Source: Orobanche coerulescens
Taxonomy: Eukaryota; Streptophyta; Magnoliopsida; Lamiales; Orobanchaceae
Length of the DNA: 64,000 bases
Direction: 5' to 3'
Assembly: GCA_033398695.1 (NCBI GenBank)
Contig: CM065814.1
Coordinates: 108,424,501-108,488,500 of the forward strand
The notes below the pieces were generated by a model. The model did no database searches and was not told the origin of the DNA. It worked only from the letters and a program-made list of their open reading frames with translations. Position 1 is the first letter of the stretch; every line of letters starts with the position of its first letter. This document shows, one piece after another, positions 9,548 to 20,942 of the stretch. Position numbers and translations under genes: made by a program.

Positions 9548-12500
9548 TAGAGGTGCCCAACCACGGGTCCGGGTCCGGGTCCGGGTCGGACCCGCCGGGT
9601 CGCCGGGTCGGCAGGACAGGACCCGGACCCCACCCGTACATATGAAATGTACGGGTTGGCGGGTTGGCGGGTCGACGGGTCGGCCACGGTCCGGTCCGGT
9701 CCGACTCCGGTCACGGGTCGACCCGTCTATTTTTTTTTTTTTTTTTAAAAATGTATATAAAACTTTTATTTGTTATCATTTTATACACGAAAAATAACTA
9801 TAAGTGAAAAAGGAAATCATTTGAAAAAATTAGCTTGTATTTAATTTTAAGTTTTTACTTAAAATTAAATTGCCACGTATCCCGTGAGGAATCAAAGCTC
9901 CACGTAGTTCTTTACTTGAGAAGAGTTAAAAAAATGGGCTTGTATTTAATTTTAAGTTTTCACTTAAAATTAAATTGCCTACGTATCCTCGTGAGGAATC
10001 AAAGCCCTACGTAGTTCTTTACTTACGACTTACCTTACTTACCTTTAGTCGAAGTCGATGTCGCTGTCGTCTTGATCGTCGGTTTGACTCATTTGACTAG
10101 ACTCTCCTTCTAGTGCCTTCTTGATAGGCATCTTGGTCCGCTAATAGGTCATCCCATTTATTTTCTTGATCTCGTAACTCGGCTTTTGTTGCGTCTTTAA
10201 GTATCATTTGAGCCTCGAGATTTTTGGCGTCATTCGGGATCTCCGCTCGTCAAAGATATAGCCTCCTTCACTAAAAGCACTCTCAACGGGATTGTGGATG
10301 CGGGCACTGCAAGAATTTCTTGTGCCATAATGGAAAGTATGGGAAATTCGGTTCCCCTTCTTTTCCACCAATCCAACAGATCAAAGGTACTGCATTGTCA
10401 TCCTCCCAAGACAAAACTAGTTGCATAATATCTACTAAGGTCATTTCTTTGACCGACGTTACTACCACCCCTATTTCTTGCTATATTATAGAGTTGTTGA
10501 AATGGGTTAGTGGGAGTTCTGTCGAATTCCATGTTAAATGTATTTGTAGTCTTAATTCTTGTTTTTTGAGTTTGAATCTTATCACCGTATTTAGAAGAAT
10601 ATTCAGAAAAACAGGTTTCTAAACTATTTTTCAAATCAATTTTTACTTGTTCAACATCGGAATATTTTCAAATAAAGTTTGACTTTCAACAGTATCCTCA
10701 ATATTAGGAAAACCCAAATTTTTAAGAATATTATAATATATTTCAAGTAATTGTTCTACTTGAGCTAAATTTAAATCGGGAGATAAAACAGCACTAATCA
10801 AGAAAACATCATGAATACGATTAAAGTATTTTAGCCATTTTAAACACATATTGTAAATAGCATTCGATAATCTTTCGGATTTACTACAAGCATCCATTTC
10901 AGATACAATAAAACAACAATGAAATAAAACTTTGGGAGACGTGGGATAATAACAACCACTTAAATCTTTAGTTGCATTTTCAAAAACCCTTAATAGTTTT
11001 ATTAAATCTTTAGTTTCATCCCAATACGTTGGCAATAAATAAAATCCTTCTACGTGAAAATACGTATCAAAAAATTCACACAATAATTCTTTATATTCAT
11101 TAGTTGAATTTAACATCTCATAAGTTGAGTTCCATCTATATTTGACGTCTGGAGTAAAAAATTTGGGTTGAATTTGTTTTGACTTTAAAAATAAAGCTCG
11201 TAGTGCAAGTTTATGTTGTTTGGCTAAGTATACTACTTGTCTAGTCATTGTGGTACGGGGAATTCTTTTAATAGCAGGATTATAGGCATTTTGCATCCTG
11301 TATTCCCAACCCGTACTATCCGCAAAATTAAAAGGTAAAGATTCTTGTGCACATAATTTTGCCATTTGTTCTCTAGCAATTTTTTCATTATATTTATAAA
11401 GTTGAGATTCAGACATACCTTGATTGCCGTCGCCGGCTCGATAGAAGGTTGGAAGTTGAGTTGACTTTGTGACTTTTGTTCTCCGTGGACCGAGGCATGG
11501 TTATTTTCAAAATGCCTTTTAAAATTTCCATATCCATCCCCGGCTTTATACGGATACTCTTTCGAGCAGTAGTTGCAAGATACCTTCATCGAACCATCCG
11601 GCATTTTTTCCTTCTTAAAGTGTTTTGAAAAAAGTACGGATACCGGTCTCCTTTCTGCAACAGGGGCAGGCTTGTTTCTTGCTTTAGTTTTCTTGCTTCC
11701 TCTGCCTTTCACATTTTCTTCCTCCTCGGACGATAACTCCTCAACATAAGGAGGTTCTTCTTCAGCTTGGCTTGCCGCAGGACGCTTCGACTTTGATTTT
11801 TGCGTCGGAGTTGGTACGCCATGAAGAGTGCGCTCGAATGTTGCATATGTTTGATTTAACATAGCTTCATCGATTTCATGGTCCATTTCTTCGTCGATAT
11901 TTTGCAGTTGTTGACGATTCGGGACACGTCGAAATCCCCGGAGATCAACTTCTTCTTCACTGGTAGTTGTTGTACTACCGTAATAGATATTTTCATGTGT
12001 AACATCATATTCAGGATCTTGACTTTCATTTTCAAAACCGGGTGGAGTTTGGTTTTGGGGCTCCCGAATAATTATTCCAGATGGTTTCTTCGATTTGCCC
12101 CAAAGACCCATTCGCTCGAACTTGGACATTTTGGATTTTTTGGGAGATGTAGCAATACCCTTTCCCTTGTCAGAACTCGACATAATGATAAAATGCGAAA
12201 AAAAAGAGAGAGATTAAGTAGTATAGTAATTAACAATGAGAGTTTGAGAGATAGATAGTATTGAAGGTGTGGAAAAATTGTGTTGGGGAGGGGGGTATTT
12301 ATAGTTAGGAATTTTTTTTTTTAAAAAATCGGACTAGCCGTTAGACCCGCCGGTCACGGTCCGACCAGCCGGTCCGGTCCGACCAGCCGGGTCCAACGGC
12401 CATTTTTGATTTTTTTTTTTTTAATTTCCGCGGTCGACGGTCGGACGGCGGTCGACGGTTGGGAAGCTCGACCCGGACCCCACCCGTGTATACCATGGGT

Positions 12501-12607
12501 CCGGGTCGGCGGGTCACACGGGTCGGCCGGGTCCGGGTCTTGCACGGGTCAGCCGGGTCCGGGTCGGCGGGTCGACCCGGCGGATTGGGTCGTTTTGGGC
12601 ACCTCTA
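9548..12607 (-). mobile_element. hAT element, 3,060 bp, with decayed transposase
   Basis: Inverted ends TAGAGGTGCCC (9548) and GGGCACCTCTA (12607) are flanked by TCTCCGGC (9540-9547) and TCTCCTGC (12608-12615), an 8-bp duplication with one mismatch. Both subterminal regions (9558-9725 and 12340-12590) are packed with GGGTC/GACCC and GGGTCCGGG motifs, likely transposase-binding arrays. A poly-T tract follows the left array. It is inserted in the chromovirus 3' region and is related to the copies at 15191-34389. Confidence 0.92.
10250..12183 (-). pseudogene. hAT transposase with BED finger, catalytic core deleted
   Basis: Transposase of an Ac/hAT element. The start at 12183 (MSSSDKGKG) gives a 312-residue frame: a Lys/Ser/acidic N-terminus, then a BED-type zinc finger at about residues 183-230 with C203, C206, H224 and H229. 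A one-base shift near 11420 moves to a 257-residue frame with hAT middle motifs (LCAQESLPFNF, RWNSTYEML, LSGCYYPTSP, MDACSKSERL). The segment that normally holds most of the RNase-H-like catalytic core is missing between AKQHKLALRALF and LKSKQIQPKFF; the related copy at 28226-33130 still has it. The C-terminal dimerisation region (LLDWWK, near 10380) survives in another frame. Inactive. Confidence 0.88.
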
Positions 12608-12736
12608 TCTCCTGCACCTTTTGCCCCTTTTAGAATAGGTATATTTTATTGGTGGCTTAGCAATACCCCACCTCAAAGAGCCACCTTGTCCTCGAGGTGG
12701 AAAAAAAAGAAAGTTGTGGTGGATACTGGATAATGT

Positions 12737-14109
12737 CTAAGTCCTCCCAAGTAGCTTTAGATGAGGGTAGCCCTTTCCATTTGATACATACTTCTTTGGT
12801 GGAAACATTGCTTGGTCCTTGACGCGCACTCCCAACAGTTCGTCCGGCATTACTTTTAACTCCAGTTCAGCCGTCAACTGTGGTGGTAAGTCCAGGGCAT
12901 TGGTTACCGTTCCAATAGCCCGCTTCAGTTGAGAGATATGTGACACCGGGTGAATGCGGGATGTTTCCGGCAGTTTAAGACGATAAGCTACTTTTACGAT
13001 TCTATGTAAAACTGGAAAGGGTCCATAAAACCGTGGTGCAAGCTTCTCATAGGGTCGGGATGCTAGAGATTGCTGCCGATAAGGTTGCAGCTTCAGATAT
13101 ACATTGTCCCCTACTTCGAAGTTCACGTCTCTTCTTGATTTGTCTTCCAGTTTTTTTATCTTTTGTTGAGCCTTCAGGAGGTTGAACTTAAGCACATACC
13201 GTTCCGCAAGTAATTCATCTAAGGAAGACACGGAAGTTGATCCTGTGGAGTGCTGGATGAGACGAGGGGGTCCCGCCCCTATAATGCTCGGAAAGGGGTA
13301 CACTTCGTCGAGGAGTGGAAAGAGGTGTTATACCAATATTCCGCCCAAGGCAACCATTTGGCCCAAGATTTTGGTTTACCTTGAATTAAACACCATATGT
13401 TTCCTCAGTTTTGTTGACCACTTCCGTTTGCCCATCCGTTTGAGGGTGGTACGCCGTGCTACGTTTTAACACCGTTCCTTGCAATCGGAACAATTCCCGC
13501 CAAGAAATGCTCGTAACGATTTTGTCCCTGTCTGAAGCAATGGATAAAGGGAACCCGTGCAGTATTACTATTTCCTTGATAAACAAACTGGCAATTGAGG
13601 ATGCTTTTAATGGATGTTTAAGGCTTAAAAAATGCCCGAATTTTGAAAGTCGGTCCACCACGACCAGGACCGTGTCTACGGGCCTCTACAAAATCCATGG
13701 AGATCTCATCCCGCACCTGATTTGGGATAGTAAGAGGTTGTAGCAAACTTGCCGGCTGCAAAGTAGAATGCTTTTGCTGCTGACAAACCTTGCACTACTG
13801 CACATCCTTGCTGACTGATTTGCGCATGCTGGGCCAAAACCACTCCAGTGCAAGCCGTTGATATGTTTTGCACTCTCCTGAATGGCCTTCCACTGCTGAA
13901 TCGTGGTTTCCGTAGAGTAATTTGGTAATGAAAGACGAAGTTTTTGGTACGAGTAACCGTCCTTTAAAATGAAGGCGTCCTTGCTGGATGGTGAACCCGG
14001 CTAGTTGCTTTTCTTGAGACTGCATTTGTTCACGTAACTGTTGAATAAAAGGGTTCTTAGAAATCTCTTGGTATAGTGGATCGAGAGAAAATCCACATTT
14101 GGAGTGCAA
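12737..14109 (-). pseudogene. Chromovirus integrase and chromodomain fragments
   Basis: The enzyme joins retroelement cDNA to chromosomal DNA. The 14109-13795 frame has the zinc-binding part (HSGECKTYQRLALEWFWP). The 13661-13386 frame has core pieces [11 protein letters not shown] and [16 protein letters not shown]. The 13303-12737 frame has the GPF/Y-type tail (ARFYGPFPVLHRI, HPVSHISQLK). A one-base shift near 12790 leads into KWKGLPSSKATWED, a chromodomain signature, which identifies a chromovirus. At least two frameshifts and stops separate the pieces. Confidence 0.85.
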
Positions 14110-14186
14110 TGAACCACATTCTATTGCAGCAGTGATTTTTCGGGATAGGGCATCCGCCTTGTTGGACGCCCCTGTCTTATAGTGAA

Positions 14187-14516
14187 TTAAATCCCATTAA
14201 TTTGCATAGCAATTTTTGATAATCGCTGCCTATTTCGCGCTGCTGGAGAAGAAATCAGGCTCCTTTGGTCCGTTCGAATTAGAAAGTGCATCCCCACCAA
14301 ATAGTGACGCCATTTTTGGACAGCCATAACTATGGCCATAAGTTCCTTCTCATAGATGGGCTTTAAGCGGTTCCATGGACCCAACACTTGGCTATAAAAA
14401 GCCACAGGATGAGAATCCTGCATTAAGACGGCTCCAACCCCAAAACCTGAAGCGTCCGTTTCCAAAATGAATGGCTTCGAAAAGTCAGGGATTGCCAAGA
14501 TTGGGTCTGTTGTCAT
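14187..14516 (-). pseudogene. Chromovirus RNase H fragment
   Basis: The frame contains [18 protein letters not shown], the first catalytic Asp region of gypsy RNase H, then [19 protein letters not shown] and TDQRSL. It follows the RT fragment on the same strand and is cut short by a stop before its usual end. Confidence 0.85.
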
Positions 14517-14557
14517 GGCCTGTTTGAGGTTGTGGAATGCTGCAGGCGCTTATTGGG

Positions 14558-14837
14558 TCAAGCAAAACTACTCTTTCTTGAGTATTCGGTCATCGGGGCT
14601 GCTACCGATGCGTATCCCGCAATGAATTTTCGATAGTAACCTGTGAGCCCCAAGAAACCCCTGAGATCCTTTATGTTTGTAGGCTCAACCCAATCCAACA
14701 TGGCTGCGATTTTATCAGAATCCACCGCCACTCCATGTTTTGAAATTACATGGCCTAAATAGGCTACCGACTCTTGACCAAAACTGCACTTGTCCCGATT
14801 GGCATTTAGGCGGTGTTCCTTTAGTGTTTGTAGCACT
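14558..14837 (-). pseudogene. Chromovirus RT C-terminal fragment (first copy)
   Basis: Contains HRLNANRDKCSFG, VAYLGHVISKHG and GFLGLTGYYRKFI, the conserved end of gypsy RT. The upstream half of RT, with FFDDILVYS, is at 34398-34600, displaced by the composite hAT. The target duplication GTAGCACT is at 14830-14837. Confidence 0.85.
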
Positions 14838-15308
14838 TAGAGGTGGACAGAAAACCCGGACCGGTGGGTCGACCCGTCGACCCGCACCTGCCGGACCCGT
14901 GTAGGACCCGGAACCCGACCAACCTGTCGGACCCGGGGACCTGGACCCGTCGTATACACGGGTGGGGTCCCGCAATGAATTTTCGATAGTAACCTGTGAG
15001 CCCCAAGAAGCCCTTGAGATCCTTTATGTTTGTAGGCTCGGCCCAATCCAACATGGCTGCCATTTTATCAGAATCCACAACCACTCTATCTTTTGAAATT
15101 ACATGGCCTAAATAGGCTACCGACTCTGTACCAAAACTGCACTTGTCCCGATTGGCATATAGGCGGTGTTCCTTTAGTGTTTGTAGCACTTAGAGGTGGC
15201 CACAAAACCGAACGCGGCGGGTCGACCCGTCGACCTAGACCCACTGGACCCGGACCCGGCCACCCGTCGGACCCGGGGACCTAGACCCGTGGTATACACG
15301 GGTGGGGT
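14615..15308. repeat. About 353-bp tandem duplication spanning the RT/hAT junction
   Basis: The unit includes 223 bp of RT, the 8-bp target duplication, and about 130 bp of the hAT end. RT blocks at 14615-14837 and 14968-15190 match with few changes, and both are followed by GTAGCACT and TAGAGGTGG. It must postdate the hAT insertion because it contains the junction. Confidence 0.85.
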
Positions 15309-17209
15309 TCGGATCCTACATTTCGTGACACGTCGGCCCGACTTGGAATTTAATTTTTTTTAAAAAACTGACCGTTGGACCTTGCGGGTCGGACCCAAAC
15401 GTAGATGTCGCCTGACACGTGTCCTGGTCCGGGTCTGGGTTCGACCCGTCGGGTCCACCGGTCGGCCGAACAGGACTCGGACCACACCTGTACATATGAA
15501 TGTACTGGTTGGCGGGTTCACGGGTCGGCCACGGGTCTGGGTCGGACCCGTAATTTTCTTTTTGAAAAAGTATTTGTAAAATTTTATTTATTATCATTTT
15601 ATACACGAAAAACAACTAATGAACAAACGAAATAATTAGAAAAAATGAGCTTGTATTTAATTTTAAGTTTTCACTTAAAATTAAATTGCCTACGTATTCT
15701 CATGAGAAATCAAAGCGCTACGTAGTTCTTTTACTTACCTTTAGTCGAAGTCGAAATCGATGTCGTCGTCTTGATCGTCGGTTTGACTCATTTGACTAGA
15801 CTCTCCTTCAGTAGTTCCTTCTTGACAGGCGTCTTGGTCCGCAAATATGTCATCCCACTAATTTTCTTGATCTCGTAACTCGACTTTTGTTGCGTCTTTA
15901 AGCATCATTTGAGCCTCGAGATTTTTTGGCGTCATTCGGGATCTCCGCTCGTCCAACAAATAGCCTCCTTCACTGAAAGCACCGTCAACGGGACTGTGAA
16001 TGCGAGACTGCAAGAATCTCTTGTACTATAATGGAAAGTATGGGAAATTCAGTTCCCCTTCTCTTCCACCAATCCAACAGATCAAGTGTACCTGCATCAT
16101 TATCCTCGGGCACAAAACTAGTTGCATAATATCGAATAAGGTCATTTCTTTGACCGACGTTACTACCCCATATTTCTTGTTATATTATAGAGTTTTTGAA
16201 ATGGGTTAGTGGGAGTGCTCTCTAATTTTATGTTAAATGTATTGGTAGTCCTAGTTCTTATTTTTTGAGTTTGAATCTTATCTCCATATTTAGCTAAATA
16301 TTCAGCAAATAGAGTTTCACAACAATTTTTTAAATCTATTTTTACTTGTTCAACATCAGGAATATTTTCAAATAAAGTTTGACTCTCAACACTATCCGCA
16401 ATATTAGGAAAACCCAAATTTTTAAGAATATTATAATAAATTTCAAGTAATTGTTGTACTTGAGCTAAATTCAAATCCGGAGATAAAACAGCACTAATTA
16501 AGAAAACATCATGAATACGATTAAAGTACTTTAGCCATTTTAAATACATCTTGTGAATAACATTCCCCAATCTTTCGGATTTACTACAAGCATCCATTTC
16601 GGATACAATAAAACAACAATGAAATAAAATTTTAGGAGACGTGGGATAATAACCACTTAAATCTTTAGTTGTATTTTCAAAAACTTTAATAGTTTTATTA
16701 AATCTTTGATTTCATCCCAATAGGTTGGCAATAAATAAGATCCTTCTAAGTGAAAAAATGTATCAAAAAATTCACACAATAATTCTTTATATTCATTAGT
16801 TGAATTTAACATCTCATAAATTGAGTTTCATCTATCTTTTGCATCTGGAGTAAAAAATTTGGATTGCATTTGTTTTGATTTTAAAAATTTAACCCATTGT
16901 CTTGCTAACTTAGTATGATTATTTAAAAACAAGACACATTTTCTAATTGGTTCTTGTGCCTCATCTACACAAATTTAGAATATAACATATACATCTAGTA
17001 TGAAATAATCGACCTTGTAAAATATAATTGCAAGCTTGTATTAAAGCTGGTACACTAGCAGTATTAGAACTAACATTATCAAAACCAATTGTGAATTTTT
17101 TTTTCATTTAAGCAATTAAATAAAATTTTAATTGCCGGCTCCAGTAGAAGGTTGAAAGTGAGTTGACTTTGCGACTTTTGATCTCCACGGTCCAAGGCGT
17201 GGTTATGCT
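15300..17209 (-). pseudogene. hAT transposase, left copy, C-terminal and middle parts
   Basis: The frame at 16597-16163 matches the hAT at 9548-12607 (MDACSKSERLGNVIHKMYLK, VLSPDLNLAQVQQLLEIYYN). The hATC region (LLDWWK in another frame) lies near 16060-16100. Further right, degenerate core remnants at 16900-17130 correspond to FDNASSNTASVPAL and RLFHTRCICHILNL of the family. The upstream exon-like part continues after the LTR element at 27253. Several frameshifts; inactive. Confidence 0.8.
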
Positions 17210-18000
17210 CAGGATGTAACACCCCCAAATCCTATTGGGTTATTACAGTGCCGTGGACCCCACGCCAGGAGATCCACCAGGCGAACATGACTAAAATACA
17301 TTAAATTAAACAACAAGGGAAAATCATAGTCCCTACCATGATATCCGACACAATATTCCGATAAGGAATTCCAACGACAACGATGGGCCTACATGGCCAA
17401 GAGTAAGAATACAACATCCACGAGCATCTGCTCGGGTAATACAAAATGACGATGACTGACAAACTGAAGAACACTCCAACCGACTGACCAACATGAACAA
17501 CTCGGACTAGTATCGCTCGAATGCCTCGTCGCCATCATCATGCCCCTGTGTCTCAACTCTCTCCTCGCAAGCACCTAAAACATGAAAAACATGTTCCGCC
17601 CCCACGGGGTCAGTCATCCAGATAATGAACATCAAATACATGTATAACATGATATGCATCCAAAGGCAGAATGAAACGGTACAATGATGATAATAATACG
17701 AGATGCTCACAAACCAAGGTAAGAACCGAGCATTCGTGAAATACTATGCCCACGGCATACTATTAATACCTGTTCGACAGGTTAGAACATAAATGCCCAA
17801 CGGCGAATCATAATCACAGAATACCACAATGAATTAAACGACATGAACCAAACCAGAACTGAATTTAATATGAATCGTAATGCCCAAAGGCTCCAATGAA
17901 AATACCAAGACATTACAAAAGGCCTGAAAGTCGTTCAGCGGAAATTAACAAATATCACAAACACCTGAAGTCAAAACAGCCCGAAGCTGTATCAATGAGG

Positions 18001-18216
18001 GCCGAAGCCACGGCACGAAGCCGTATCACAATAAGGGCCGAAGCCACGGCATCCAGCCGTATCACAATTAGGGCCGAAGCCACGGCACGAAGCCGTATCA
18101 CAATAAGGGCCGAAGCCACGGCATCCAGCCATATCACAATTAGGGCCGAAGCCACGGCATCCAGCCGTATCACAATTAGGGCCGAAGCCACGGCACGAAG
18201 CCGTATCACAATTAAT
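18001..18216. repeat. 36-bp tandem array, six copies, in the LTR
   Basis: Units start at 18001, 18037, 18073, 18109, 18145 and 18181. Each reads GCCGAAGCCACGGCA then CGAAGCCGTATCAC or TCCAGCCGTATCAC; the GCCACGGC core is nearly palindromic. The corresponding array of the other LTR (about 25002-25197) is riddled with small deletions. Confidence 0.92.
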
Positions 18217-19631
18217 GATAGTGTGCTGCCTTGAGTCGGCCAACACGATGACAGTAACACACGGATAGACACCGTCCTTGACGGTCCCAATTTAACACCT
18301 CGATTGCCTTAAGATGGCCAACCGATAACAATGATGCAGCGGACGATTCCATGAATGATTAAGCACTTCGATTGGCTTAGAATGGCCAATCGCTACGAAT
18401 GATACGATGAATGATTAAAATACTTCGATTGCCTTAGGATGGTCAATCGACAACAATGAGATGGTGAATAATTGAACATTTCGATTTGCTTGAGAACGGC
18501 CAATCGATGACAATGATACGAAGGATGCCTCGGCACCTTTAATCGGTGACCAACGACGAAGATGAGAAATGAATAAGCCAATGTCTTAATTCGGCCAATA
18601 CGGTTTTAATGACAACTCCCAACATGAATAACGATGATCTGAACGATGTCTTAGATTGACATCAATATTAACAACAATCGATACATCGATGCCGCGAACC
18701 GGCTATCGACAATGACATTAATAATGAGTATTACAATGCCTTGAATCGGCCGTTAACGAACAACAATAAACATTTGGCAAAATTGCCGGAAGGTATCGTA
18801 TCGAACGATCTCTTGATATCAATGAATTCATGAAGAGACTAAGTCTCGGAATGATACAACACATCCATACACATACATGATGACATTAGCTCATTGACTA
18901 GTACAAGTATAAAACTTGCCTCAAACCGAAGGTGAGAAGGTACTTCCACGATCAACGTCCTTAATGAAATTACCGGACGCTTGAACAACCTTAAACAACA
19001 CAAAAACCAACAATTCTCTTAATACACGAATCAAGCATGATCACTACCAACTCAAAAGTCGATACAACAATACCCGAAACTCATTGGGGCATTTAAACAA
19101 ACGCGTTGTAAACAATCTCCCATTGTTTACAACCAAAACTCAATTACATCCGAAACTAACTCCCAATGAATGATTCAAACCCACAAAAACTCATGAATAC
19201 TATCAATAATCCAATAGGAATACTTAGAACGATCTTTCAACAACATTTAGTCGAAAACCCCCAAAATTCCAAAGTCAACCCGTAAGGGTTTTTGAACAAT
19301 TCCTCACTTATTCACAAATTCCGAAAATTACACCAATGAATCCGTAGAAATACATGTATCCAAGATAGATAATCCATATCTAACATATTCCAACATAATA
19401 TCGATTTACACGAAGAGATCGAAAGCAAAACACCCAAGATCCGAAATTCTAGATCCAAGAATCATTACCTTGATTTGGAGTGATGAAACTGATTTAGATG
19501 ATGATTAATCCAACTTAGGAGCTTGAAGATGATGCTAGATGATTGCAGCTCGAAAAGACCTTTCCGAATCGCCCAAGCTCGTCCGAAATGGTTGAGAAAT
19601 GAAGAAATGACGAAGGTTGGACCGAACTGTC

Positions 19632-19640
19632 CTATTTATA
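19632..19640 (-). promoter_or_regulatory. LTR TATA box
   Basis: The minus strand reads TATAAATAG directly downstream (in element orientation) of the palindrome array. This is the expected place for the U3 promoter. In the other LTR the same site lacks two bases (reads GATAAATAG). Confidence 0.6.
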
Positions 19641-19650
19641 CTGTCCCAGC

Positions 19651-20083
19651 TTAGCGCGCGCTAACTCCTGATGTTAGCGTGCGCTAACGCGTGTACCGGG
19701 TAGTCCAGTACCCCCTGACTGAATCGTTAGCGTGCGCTAAGTACCTTTGGTAGCGTGCGCTAACAGCCTGTCCTTAGCGTACGTTAACTTTATGTTAGCG
19801 TGCGCTACCTGATAGTTGATATCCAAAGTCCTGGAGTCCAGAACCCTCTTGTCCTCGATGCGGCGCGCTAGCGTGCGCTACTCTGAAGTCTTAGCGTGCG
19901 TTACCAGCATAGTTAGCGTACGCTACTTACCACTCGTAGCGTGCGCTACGAATTTCCCAAATCAGCCCAGTACCTTCTGGACTGTCTGCCTCACTTGCGC
20001 TAGCGTGCGCTAATACTGAATCATTGTGTGCGTTACATGCACCTCATTAGCGCGCGCTAACTACAATGTGTAGCGTGCGCTAC
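19651..20083. promoter_or_regulatory. Array of about 14 TAGCGTGCGCTA-type palindromes in U3
   Basis: Near-perfect palindromes (TTAGCGCGCGCTAA at 19651 and again near 20047; GTTAGCGTGCGCTAAC; GTAGCGTGCGCTAC) recur every 15-60 bases with unrelated spacers. The array ends about 10 bases before the TATA-like box. Repeated in the other LTR at about 26630-27045. The dispersed, non-tandem spacing suggests a binding-site cluster rather than slippage; function is inferred. Confidence 0.75.
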
Positions 20084-20196
20084 CTCTCAAACTGCAAATA
20101 AAAACATGATGATGATGATGACAATAATCTCGGCTCGATCTCAAACAGTGATGATCCCAAAATACGCCGAATGGTGAACATAGTTGACTGAATAAG

Positions 20197-20825
20197 CATG
20201 CCCGGCCCTAGTGCTGGGCGAAGTGGGCGGTGGCCCAGGGCAGCAAAGCCCAGCAGGGCATCAAAGACCATAACACATATACCCAATACTAGTTTTTAAT
20301 TTTTAATTTTAAAAAAAAAAATTATAGAGTATACTACCGCTTCAACCTTAGTAATATTTATTATATTTTCTCCACCAACAAAAATTAATGGTTTTTTGGA
20401 TTAAACAAAACTCAAGAGGGAAATAAACTACTATTAAAAGTTTGATGTGAAATAAATTACTATTGAAAGTTTGATGGTTTTGTTTGTCATAACTTAATTT
20501 CTGTGTAGTGCTTGACGCAATGATCATTTATTCTTTAAAAACACAAACAAATTTGTCTATTATTTGGGACTCAAAATCAAATATGGATTTCAGATTTGAA
20601 CTACCAGGTGCGTTTTTTCTCCCCAATAATTATAACCCGATTTTTTTACCCAAGATTTATAACCCACTTTAAGTTTTTTTTCATTAAATAAGCGTAATGG
20701 GGACGGATCTTCTAACTTGGCTAGGCTCCAAATTCGTTAAAAAATTGTATGTTCTTAGTTCATTGTATTAGGGGCATATTATTGCCTCTCCGCCCAGGGC
20801 ATTCGAAACCATTGGACCGGCCCTG
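20197..20825. mobile_element. Non-autonomous hAT (Tip100-like ends), 629 bp, inside the LTR
   Basis: A perfect 8-bp duplication TGAATAAG (20189-20196, 20826-20833) flanks it. The right end inverted reads CAGGGCCGGTCC; the left end CATGCCCGGCCC is a mutated match. The sister LTR has the empty site with a single TGAATAAG at 27151-27158. No transposase. It therefore inserted after the retrotransposon. Confidence 0.92.
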
Positions 20826-20922
20826 TGAATAAGAATGATGAATGATTATTACTGAGTGAAAAAAAAAATTCTGAGTGACAGTTACTGAATGATAATAAAT
20901 GAATTCACAACCGGGTATTACA

Positions 20923-20942
20923 TACTCCCCCCTTAAAAAGAG
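20923..20942 (-). other. Polypurine tract of the gag-only element
   Basis: The minus strand reads TTTTTAAGGGGGGAGTA immediately before the TGTAATACCC start of the 3' LTR. It is the site that primes plus-strand DNA synthesis. Confidence 0.75.

Larger units (their letters stand above)
17215..20922 (-). repeat. 3' LTR (in element orientation) of the gag-only element
   Basis: 3,708 bp including a 629-bp hAT insertion; about 3,079 bp without it. Contains the 36-bp array (18001-18216), a TATA-like box (19632-19640) and the palindrome array (19651-20083). Confidence 0.92.

Noticed and set aside
9336..9797. 153-codon plus-strand frame with a Pro/Gly/Arg-rich end
   Set aside because: Its second half is translation of the hAT subterminal GGGTCC repeats across the insertion boundary.
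14830..14967. Separate hAT insertion at 14838
   Set aside because: The adjoining RT block repeats exactly with the second copy, so this is a duplicated junction rather than an independent insertion.
17389..17710. Small minus-strand frames repeated in both LTRs
   Set aside because: They are identical because the LTRs are identical; no known domain, and LTRs do not code for proteins.
18001..18216. Regular 36-bp repeats reminiscent of a CRISPR array, and open frames on both strands through them
   Set aside because: There are no unique spacers between repeats, the genome is a plant's, and the frames stay open only because 36 is a multiple of three.
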